This document shows positions 1 through 5,292 of a DNA stretch of 6,438 nt, one piece after another. Origin of the DNA: Spirochaetaceae bacterium (GTDB taxonomy: Bacteria > Spirochaetota > Spirochaetia > PWKH01). The stretch spans positions 1-6,438 of the forward strand of contig PWNW01000091.1 in assembly GCA_003557605.1 (NCBI GenBank), in the 5' to 3' direction. The notes under the pieces are model-generated. The model saw nothing but the letters and a program-made list of their open reading frames with translations, had not been told where the DNA came from and did no database searches. Each line of letters opens with the position of its first letter. Positions within the stretch are counted from its first letter, which is position 1. The translations under genes and the position numbers were made by a program.

Positions 1-1080
1 AAGTATCCAGGAAATCCCTCATCGGGCCATCAGTGGGGAAAGGCCGCGGCCGCCAGGCTGCAGGACATACGAAGCAGGTGCGCAGAGCTGCTGGGGTGCA
101 GGAACTCCCAGCTGGTGTTCACCTCCGGGGGCACTGAATCCAATTCCATGGTCCTCTCCTCCCTGTTCTGGAAAAAAGGCAGAGGATCTGTGGTGATCCC
201 TTCTATCGAACATCCTTCGGTATCAGATTTTCGCAATTTTCTTCGTGAGTCGGGATTTCAGGTTGTGAGCATCGATGCGCCCTGGGGGATCATCGACCCT
301 GAAGCACTTGAGTCTGCCCTTCTTCCAGATACGGTGATGGTGTGCTTGAGCAGCGTTAACAATGTCTGCGGTTCCATGCAGTCTCTTGAAAACCTGGTCC
401 CCGTCATCCGCAGCCATGGAGAGCGCACCGGAAGAAGAATCCACATCCATATAGATGCTGTGCAGGCGCTGGGGAAAATTCCCCTGAACCTCTTTTCCCT
501 TGATATTGACAGCGCCTCCTTCAGCGCTCATAAGATCTCAGGACCGCGCGGAGTCGGCTGTCTCTACTTTCGGCGCAGTTTCGAGCCTTTGAGCCGCGGA
601 GGTTCCCAGGAATTCGGCATTCGGCCCGGAACGGAAAACCTTGCCGGTGCTGCGGGATTCCTTGCAGCTATGGAGCTGCATGTTCCCGATGTCTCTGATC
701 GTCTGGAATGTACCAGGAAGCTTCGAAACATCGTACTTGACTGCATTGCAGATGATTCTCCCCTGGAACTGATGCAGGATGTTCATCGGATTGACCAGTA
801 TTCGCCCTATATCCTGCTGCTCAGCGCAAATCCCGTTCCTTCGGAAGTCATGCTGCGGGTGCTCAGCGACAAGGGGTTTCTCCTTTCAGCAGGATCCGCC
901 TGCTCATCAAAGAAGTCCCTCAGACGTGAAGGAGTATTGACATCCATGGGATTTTCCACAAAGATAGCCTCCGGCGCCCTGAGAATTTCCTTCGGCCCTT
1001 CTGCCGAGGAACATGAGGTAAGGCTGCTTTGCGATGTGCTTCTCAAGGAAGCGGAAATGCTCAGGGAACTGCTGACATAA
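1..1080 (+). CDS. Cysteine desulfurase, NifS/IscS family (5' partial)
   Basis: A PLP-dependent enzyme that takes sulfur from L-cysteine as an enzyme-bound persulfide and passes it to acceptor proteins in the cytoplasm. The frame is open from base 1, so the gene starts outside the window. 359 residues are visible and roughly 25-30 N-terminal residues are missing compared with the usual 380-400. Seen: the N-terminal NPSSGHQWGKAA motif, then FTSGGTESNS, His71 in IEHPS (stacks on PLP), Asp152 and Gln155 in HIDAVQ (cofactor contacts), Lys178 in SAHKISGPRG (Schiff-base lysine), RPGTENLAG, and catalytic Cys301 in AGSACSS. The GTG at 115 is internal, because conserved family sequence lies upstream of it. 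One oddity is VNNVCGSMQ where the family usually has NNEIGTIQ. The stop is 21 bases before thiI, suggesting a dedicated donor for ThiI like Bacillus NifZ. The family call is firm; the choice of NifZ over IscS or NifS rests on context. Confidence 0.95.
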   Translation, partial: KYPGNPSSGHQWGKAAAARLQDIRSRCAELLGCRNSQLVFTSGGTESNSMVLSSLFWKKGRGSVVIPSIEHPSVSDFRNFLRESGFQVVSIDAPWGIIDPEALESALLPDTVMVCLSSVNNVCGSMQSLENLVPVIRSHGERTGRRIHIHIDAVQALGKIPLNLFSLDIDSASFSAHKISGPRGVGCLYFRRSFEPLSRGGSQEFGIRPGTENLAGAAGFLAAMELHVPDVSDRLECTRKLRNIVLDCIADDSPLELMQDVHRIDQYSPYILLLSANPVPSEVMLRVLSDKGFLLSAGSACSSKKSLRREGVLTSMGFSTKIASGALRISFGPSAEEHEVRLLCDVLLKEAEMLRELLT

Positions 1081-1101
1081 TACCCTGCAGGAAGAGATAC
1101 C

Positions 1102-2265
1102 ATGGAACGTGATCTGTATATTCTGAAATCCGGTGAGATTTGGCTTAAGGGGGGCAACAGGCCCTATTTTGAACGGCTGCTGAAACGTCACCTGTACCGG
1201 GTGCTCAAGGAGTTCCGCCCGGAACTGGTGATGCAGAAGGGACGTTTTTTTCTCTATACAGAACCCGGGCATGCACAGCAGATTGAGCAGGTGCTCTCCC
1301 GAACCTTCGGTCTGGTGGGATACAGCCGGGCAGTGAAGACCAAAAAAACCATGGCATCACTTATCGAGAATGCTCTGGATATATGCAGAAAGGAGTGCGG
1401 GAACCGGAGCATTTCCACCTTCAAGATTGCTCCCCGGCGTCCGGACAAATCATTTCCTATGAATTCCTATGAAATTGCCTGTGAGCTTGGAAGCGCCGTG
1501 CAGAAGGAATTTCCTGATCTGCAGGTGGAGCTCTATCATCCGGATTTAGTGATTTCCGTTGAGATCAGGGACCATGCCTACCTCTACGGTTCAACGCAGC
1601 CTGCTCCCGGGGGGCTTCCCGTCGGATGCGCCGGTAAGGGGCTGCTGCTGCTCTCCGGCGGCATCGATTCCCCGGCTGCAGGATACCTGATGGCAAAACG
1701 CGGACTGCACATCGATGCGCTGTACTTCCATGCATATCCCTTTACCTCCGATGAATCCCTGGAAAAGGTGAAGATTTTGGGATCAAAGCTTTCGAGGTAT
1801 TTTGGCGGTCTCAGGCTTCGGGTCGCATCATTCACCGAGGCCCAGCTTCATATCAGGGACCATGCTCCGGAAAATGAACATACCCTCCATATGCGCTTTG
1901 CTATGGTTCAAACCGCTGACATGATCGCCCGGAAGGTCCATGCCGGCTGCCTCATAACCGGGGAATCCCTGAGCCAGGTGGCAAGCCAGACACTTGAGAG
2001 CCTCGCTTTCACCAACAGTGCCTCCGACCTTCCAATATTCAGACCCCTTATCGGCATGGACAAGGAAGCCATCATAACCCTGGCACGGATGATTGACACC
2101 TATGAGACGTCAATACTTCCCTACGACGACTGCTGCACCATATTCTCTCCCAAGCATCCCATGGTCAAGCCTGACCGGGAGATCATGATCGCCCGGTACC
2201 GGGCCCTGGGGCTGAAACCGCTGCTGGAACGCTGTGCTGAAGAGGCGGAGGTAATCAGGGTATAG
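1102..2265 (+). CDS. thiI: ThiI, tRNA 4-thiouridine sulfurtransferase without rhodanese domain
   Basis: Adenylates U8 of tRNA with ATP and replaces its oxygen with sulfur; in some bacteria it also serves thiazole synthesis. The protein has 387 residues. An N-terminal ferredoxin-like part (about 1-60) begins with the typical LKSGEIWLKGGNRPYFE. A THUMP tRNA-binding domain covers about 60-165, and a PP-loop ATPase domain runs from about 175 with SGGIDS at 185-190. Further conserved blocks are TGESLSQVASQTLESL and RPLIGMDKEAI. DDCCTIF contains Cys344 and Cys345, where the family has its catalytic or disulfide cysteine. The protein ends about 40 residues after these, so the C-terminal rhodanese domain of E. 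coli ThiI (482 residues) is absent and the length matches Bacillus ThiI (about 400). The ATG at 1102 has AGGAAGAG at 1089-1096, five bases upstream. Adjacent to the cysteine desulfurase and presumably co-transcribed with it. Confidence 0.96.
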   Translation: MERDLYILKSGEIWLKGGNRPYFERLLKRHLYRVLKEFRPELVMQKGRFFLYTEPGHAQQIEQVLSRTFGLVGYSRAVKTKKTMASLIENALDICRKECGNRSISTFKIAPRRPDKSFPMNSYEIACELGSAVQKEFPDLQVELYHPDLVISVEIRDHAYLYGSTQPAPGGLPVGCAGKGLLLLSGGIDSPAAGYLMAKRGLHIDALYFHAYPFTSDESLEKVKILGSKLSRYFGGLRLRVASFTEAQLHIRDHAPENEHTLHMRFAMVQTADMIARKVHAGCLITGESLSQVASQTLESLAFTNSASDLPIFRPLIGMDKEAIITLARMIDTYETSILPYDDCCTIFSPKHPMVKPDREIMIARYRALGLKPLLERCAEEAEVIRV

Positions 2266-2296
2266 GCGGTTGCATCCATCCAAGTGTTTCTGATAC

Positions 2297-2332
2297 AGTA
2301 CCGGTAAGATTTTTTTGGAGGGTACCGGTATT
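2297..2332 (+). promoter_or_regulatory. Possible translation-control hairpin at the SurA-like lipoprotein start
   Basis: The self-complementary octamer TACCGGTA occurs twice, at 2299-2306 and 2323-2330. In RNA the two copies can pair. With the flanking bases 2297-2298 and 2331-2332 this gives about 10 pairs, including one G-U. The 16-base loop (2307-2322) holds a strong Shine-Dalgarno, GGAGGG, at 2317-2322. The ATT at 2330, a possible start codon, lies at the foot of the 3' arm. The pairing is seen in the sequence; any regulatory role is inferred. The repeats could instead be a pair of DNA-binding sites with centres 24 bases apart, or chance. Confidence 0.35.
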
Positions 2333-3100
2333 ATTTCCATCCATACTATACAGAGAATTGTTTTATCTGTTTTTATTACCTTGCTGTTTCTTGCTTCCTG
2401 CGCCACCGCTCCAGCAGAGCCTGAAGCAGAGATGCCTGAGGTCCCTGAAGCTGCCGCATTTGATCTTCCTGATGAACCGCTTCAGCTTGATGAGGAGCTG
2501 GACAGCTTTGAAGAGGAACGTGAACGGCTCACGCAGATACTGATCCAGCAGAAACAGGACCAGGTTCTTGCTGCGCATCTTGCTGAGCTTCAGGAAGCAG
2601 CTGAGGTTGAGGTGTTTGACCAGGTGCTTGCATCTTCGGATGATGAAGAGGCCGCCGCTGCAGTGGTGAACGGCATTGAAATTCCCCTGCTTGACGTACT
2701 GCTTCTTGAGGAGCAGGAGATGCAGCAGTTCTATCAGATGGGGCTCAATCCCCAGAGTGAAGAAGCCCGGGGCATCCGTATGCAGATTCGTCCCTATGCA
2801 GTTGAGCATCTGATCAGCATTCTGCTGATCGAACAGCGCGCTGCTGAACTGGACATAAGCGCTTCCCAGGAGCAGATTGATGAAGTCTACGACATGTACC
2901 TTCAGCAGTTTGGAGGGGAACTGATCCTTGAATCCCAGCTTCAGCAGGCGGACATGACCATTGATGATCTGAAGCATGAGATTTTCAGGGAGCTGACGAT
3001 TCAGCTGTATCTGGAAGATTATCTGAATGCAAATATTGATCCCCAAGACCTGGTTTTTTCCGACGAGCAGCTTCGCGAACTCTACGACCAGATGCAGTAG
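2315..3100 (+). CDS. Acidic lipoprotein with SurA-N-like chaperone domain, no PPIase domain
   Basis: Probably a membrane-anchored, periplasm-facing holdase for exported proteins. Counted from TTG 2315 (261 residues), a hydrophobic signal segment (about 15-28) ends in the lipobox LASC with Cys29. Residues 33-65 are rich in Pro, Glu and Asp, and residues 65-105 form a likely charged coiled coil. Residues about 117-240 resemble the SurA/PrsA N-terminal chaperone module: AVVNGIEIPLLDVL, then HLISILLIEQRAAELDIS, EEQIDEVY-like spacing and DDLKHEIFRELTIQLYLEDYL. The protein stops at FSDEQLRELYDQMQ, where family members would continue into parvulin repeats. The start is uncertain. TTG 2315 overlaps the Shine-Dalgarno GGAGGG (2317-2322) and has only weak GGTAAG before it. 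In-frame ATT 2330 sits seven bases after that Shine-Dalgarno, and no in-frame ATG or GTG is available before the lipobox. The n-region is poor in Lys/Arg in either case. The gene lies 49 bases after thiI. The family assignment is from pattern only. Confidence 0.8.
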   Translation: MEGTGIISIHTIQRIVLSVFITLLFLASCATAPAEPEAEMPEVPEAAAFDLPDEPLQLDEELDSFEEERERLTQILIQQKQDQVLAAHLAELQEAAEVEVFDQVLASSDDEEAAAAVVNGIEIPLLDVLLLEEQEMQQFYQMGLNPQSEEARGIRMQIRPYAVEHLISILLIEQRAAELDISASQEQIDEVYDMYLQQFGGELILESQLQQADMTIDDLKHEIFRELTIQLYLEDYLNANIDPQDLVFSDEQLRELYDQMQ

Positions 3101-3116
3101 CCCGTAAAGGCACTTG

Positions 3117-3193
3117 TTCTTCCCCGTCACTTCATGATATTTGTTCTACAGTATCCATAAACCTGTATGAACTGGACTCATGACGGGGAAGGA
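3117..3193 (+). promoter_or_regulatory. Leader hairpin masking the Shine-Dalgarno of the lipid kinase gene
   Basis: TTCCCCGTCA at 3120-3129 is the exact reverse complement of TGACGGGGAA at 3181-3190. Pairing continues outward (C3119-G3191, U3118-G3192 wobble, U3117-A3193) to a 13-pair stem. The 3' arm contains most of GGGGAAGGAG (3185-3194), the ribosome-binding site for the ATG at 3201. The intervening 51 bases can fold further: TTCAT 3131-3135 with ATGAA 3167-3171, and TACAG 3147-3151 with CTGTA 3163-3167 around an 11-base loop; these two share only A3167. No U-tract follows, so it is not an intrinsic terminator. The structure would hide the Shine-Dalgarno, a layout typical of RNA thermometers, riboswitches or repressor-bound leaders. 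I do not recognise a known class. The pairing is seen; the function is inferred. Confidence 0.55.
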
Positions 3194-3200
3194 GCATCCT

Positions 3201-4112
3201 ATGAGCGGACTCTTGACAATTATTCTGAATCCCACCGCCGGTAAAGGAAGGGCCCGCAGCAAGATCGGGCATATCAAGAAGTTTCTCACCCGTCACGACA
3301 TCAGTCACCAAATCATACTGACCGAGTATCCCGGTCATGCAGCAGAGATCGCCCGAGACTGTGCACAGCAGGGCAAATGCAGAATCGTTGCCGCAGGCGG
3401 TGACGGCACCTGCCATGAAACGGCAAACGGACTGCTGTCTGCAGAATCATCAGAAAAACCATTGCTCGGGGTGCTCCCGGTGGGAAGCGGAAATGATTTT
3501 TCCTTCGGCAGTTCCCTTCCCCTGAAGCTTGAAGAGAGCCTTCAGCTGGTGCGCAGACATGAAAAAAAACCCATCGATGCTGGTTTTGTGCGCATTGATG
3601 GCGGGAAGACCATCTATTTTCTTAACGGAATGGGCATCGGCTTTGATGCCCGGGTCTCAATTGAAGCGGGAAAGATGAAGCATCTCAAGGGTTCTCTGGG
3701 GTATATCTACGGGGCAGTGAAGATGCTGATGCTGTTTCCCGATCCTCCGAAGGTTGAAATAGAAGCCGACGGTCATCAGCTGAATGCACAGCCCCATCTT
3801 ATATCCTGCATGATCGGCAAACGTCTGGGAGGATCATTCCTGATGGCTCCCCGGGGGGACAACCGTGACGGTCTGTTTGATGTGTACATCACCGAGCAGT
3901 TCAAACGTCTTCATATGATTCGTGACCTGCTGCACTTTAAGAAGGGTCTTCAGGACCGTCTTGATGATACGAAATTTTACCGTGTACCCCGGTTGAGGGT
4001 GTCCTCACCTTCCGGCGGACTTGCGGTCCATGCGGACGGTGAGAACCTCAGCACCGATGCAGCCTATGTTGAGGCACAGTGCCTTCCATCGGCGCTGAAC
4101 GTGATGTGCTAA
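3201..4112 (+). CDS. Lipid kinase of the diacylglycerol kinase family (YegS/BmrU/DagK type)
   Basis: A soluble or membrane-associated kinase that transfers the ATP phosphate to a lipid hydroxyl, such as diacylglycerol, feeding phosphatidic acid back into phospholipid synthesis. The exact lipid cannot be read from sequence. The protein has 303 residues, normal for the family. The N-terminal catalytic domain opens with LTIILNPTAGKGRA and carries the nucleotide-binding GGDGT at 66-70. GVLPVGSGNDFS follows (GSGNDF 95-100; the family is usually GTGND). The C-terminal beta-rich domain carries FLNGMGIGFDA, DNRDGLFDV (metal-site region) and HADGE at 277-281. An in-frame ATG at 3180 would add seven residues, but the strong GGGGAAGGAG (3185-3194) lies after it and six bases before the ATG at 3201, so 3201 is preferred. 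The leader can mask this site. The stop overlaps the convergent fmdB stop, and a terminator follows immediately. Confidence 0.93.
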   Translation: MSGLLTIILNPTAGKGRARSKIGHIKKFLTRHDISHQIILTEYPGHAAEIARDCAQQGKCRIVAAGGDGTCHETANGLLSAESSEKPLLGVLPVGSGNDFSFGSSLPLKLEESLQLVRRHEKKPIDAGFVRIDGGKTIYFLNGMGIGFDARVSIEAGKMKHLKGSLGYIYGAVKMLMLFPDPPKVEIEADGHQLNAQPHLISCMIGKRLGGSFLMAPRGDNRDGLFDVYITEQFKRLHMIRDLLHFKKGLQDRLDDTKFYRVPRLRVSSPSGGLAVHADGENLSTDAAYVEAQCLPSALNVMC

Positions 4113-4351
4113 TCCGATGCGGGTTTTGCCGTTTCGGTCTTTTTTGCAGGCTCTTCGCTTTTTTTCGTACCCTTTCTGTTGTCGGTTACATAGAAACCGC
4201 TTCCCTTGAAAATGATGCCGCTTCCCCCTCCGAGCAGACGGCGGACCTGGCCTCCGCATTCGGGGCATACTGTCAAAGGCTCGTCGGACATCATCTGAAA
4301 ATGCTCAAAGGTGTGGCTGCAGTCTCCACAGCGGTAGTCGTAGGTGGGCAT
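4109..4351 (-). CDS. FmdB-family small zinc-ribbon protein
   Basis: An 80-residue protein of the FmdB/CxxC-CxxC zinc-ribbon family. The family name comes from a putative regulator of formamidase expression; the biochemical role in most bacteria is unknown. Seen: the hallmark start MPTYDYRC, Cys8-x2-Cys11 and Cys29-x2-Cys32 as a four-cysteine zinc site, then LLGGGSGIIFKGSGFYVTD, which is strongly conserved in the family. The tail from about residue 58 is Lys/Glu/Thr/Pro-rich and likely disordered. Its codons coincide with the kinase terminator on the other strand. AAGGAGA (complement of 4362-4368) lies about ten bases before the ATG. The gene is 38 bases downstream of the lipoprotein gene, so probably the last gene of an ileS-lipoprotein-fmdB transcript. 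I see no intrinsic terminator after its own stop. Confidence 0.9.
   Translation of the reverse strand: MPTYDYRCGDCSHTFEHFQMMSDEPLTVCPECGGQVRRLLGGGSGIIFKGSGFYVTDNRKGTKKSEEPAKKTETAKPASD
4114..4145 (+). terminator. Rho-independent terminator of the lipid kinase gene, inside fmdB
   Basis: The stem pairs CCGA (4114-4117) with TCGG (4134-4137), has one T-T mismatch, then GCGG (4119-4122) with CCGT (4129-4132, including one G-U). The loop is GTTTTG (4123-4128). TCTTTTTT follows at 4138-4145, as expected for an intrinsic terminator read rightward. It begins one base after the kinase TAA. On the opposite strand no U-run follows the stem, so it should work only for the rightward transcript. The same bases encode the last residues of FmdB. 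Confidence 0.75.
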
Positions 4352-4389
4352 GGTGCTCTGTTCTCCTTATCTTGGGAATTCTTTATCAG

Positions 4390-5292
4390 TTATCGCGCGG
4401 TGATGCGGAAAACTTCTTGAATAATATCTTCATAAATCAGCAAATTGTCAAATACTACGGTGTTCTGCTTCAGGTTTATCGTAACCCGCCAGTCCTTGAC
4501 GTCCATATTCCGCTTTCTCATATAGTCCTGGTACATCACCTTAATAACCCGGTCAAACACCCGGGCCTGCACGTTCTCCGGCAGGGTAATAATACCTTCC
4601 ACATGATACAGCGCCTTGGGTGTCTCCTCATTGGTGTCAAGGTCAATGACACGGCCTACCCGGTTTACGGTGATCCACATTTCATCAAAAAACAGCTCAA
4701 AGGGAAAGGATACCCGTTCACCGAAGAGGTTCATGCCGTCGGGATTTGATGAATAGAACGCCGCATCAGCTTCAATAAACCTCTGGGTGATCTCGGAGGG
4801 CACATAGAGCACCCGGTCTGAAGTCATCCGGTCATGCACAGAGGGAAGGTTTTTGTCAGCAAAGACAATTATTCCCCGTTTCGGGACAGAAATCTCGAAC
4901 CCGCTGTTCACATCACGGTAATAGACAAATCCGTCCCGGGTACGTTCCCAGTCTGAACTGGCGCTGAGGGCGGTGCGGGTGAGAAACCTGGGAATATTCC
5001 CCTCTATTCCTCCGTAAAGCCGCACTTCATGATCACCCGGTGCCGTCTGGGCGGCAACGGAGACCCGCTCGCCCCGATCAAATACCGTATCCATCTCCCC
5101 GCCCTGCAGCTGGGGAAACGCATAGACTATCAGGTCACGAACGCTGTCCAGACGCATGGTCACCATCATCTCCGTATCACGTCCGAGGGTCTCAAAGAAC
5201 AACGGGTCCCGATAAGCCGGACGATGAGCGCATCCGGCCGCAGCGATCACCAGAACAAAAACCGCTAGGGTATGTCTATATCTATTGAACAC
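4390..5292 (-). CDS. Lipoprotein of unknown function, downstream of ileS
   Basis: I do not recognise a family from sequence. The protein has 300 residues. The n-region MFNRYRH precedes a hydrophobic stretch (9-19) ending in the lipobox AAGC with Cys21, so a lipid-modified, membrane-anchored exported protein is likely. The mature part has alternating beta-like and amphipathic stretches, no further membrane segment, no cysteines and no catalytic motif that I can name. Notable stretches are ETLGRDTEMMVTMRLDSVRD near the start, VSFPFELFFDEMWITVNRVG in the centre and MDVKDWRVTINLKQNTVVFD near the end. The start is GTG at 5292, with GGAG (complement of 5300-5303) seven bases upstream, inside the end of ileS; the two frames overlap by 28 bases. 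From memory, Treponema pallidum also has a membrane-associated lipoprotein (TP0453) next to an ileS gene. This could be a distant relative, but I cannot align them here. Confidence 0.85.
   Translation of the reverse strand: MFNRYRHTLAVFVLVIAAAGCAHRPAYRDPLFFETLGRDTEMMVTMRLDSVRDLIVYAFPQLQGGEMDTVFDRGERVSVAAQTAPGDHEVRLYGGIEGNIPRFLTRTALSASSDWERTRDGFVYYRDVNSGFEISVPKRGIIVFADKNLPSVHDRMTSDRVLYVPSEITQRFIEADAAFYSSNPDGMNLFGERVSFPFELFFDEMWITVNRVGRVIDLDTNEETPKALYHVEGIITLPENVQARVFDRVIKVMYQDYMRKRNMDVKDWRVTINLKQNTVVFDNLLIYEDIIQEVFRITAR

Noticed and set aside
2191..2204. Perfect 14-base palindrome GCCCGGTACCGGGC inside thiI
   Set aside because: It lies in ordinary coding sequence (Ala-Arg-Tyr-Arg-Ala) with no partner copy or nearby start, so chance is sufficient. 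Its core resembles the repeats at 2299 and 2323 only partly.
2270..2299. Possible sigma-70-like promoter between thiI and the lipoprotein gene (TTGCAT, 18 bases, TACAGT)
   Set aside because: Only about 3 of 6 and 4 of 6 consensus matches, so not distinguishable from chance in a 49-base gap.
2363..3130. Long 255-codon reading frame on the minus strand opposite the SurA-like lipoprotein
   Set aside because: It mirrors an acidic, Leu/Gln/Glu-rich coding sequence with biased codons. It starts at a GTG with no Shine-Dalgarno, shows no recognisable domain, and the plus-strand gene has a lipobox and chaperone motifs.
3114..3141. Possible promoter in the kinase leader (TTGTTC, 16 bases, GATATT)
   Set aside because: Weak matches with a short spacer; a start here would remove the 5' arm of the inverted repeat. 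Left open rather than called.
3134..3160. Eight-codon frame (MIFVLQYP) in the kinase leader that could be a leader peptide
   Set aside because: No Shine-Dalgarno precedes it and there is no run of regulatory codons.
3180..3200. Upstream in-frame ATG giving a seven-residue longer lipid kinase
   Set aside because: The strong Shine-Dalgarno lies downstream of it and is well spaced for the ATG at 3201. The family normally begins close to the LNPTAGKG motif.
4079..4420. 113-codon plus-strand reading frame over fmdB
   Set aside because: The minus strand encodes a well-matched FmdB zinc ribbon with its own Shine-Dalgarno; the plus frame also overlaps the kinase end.
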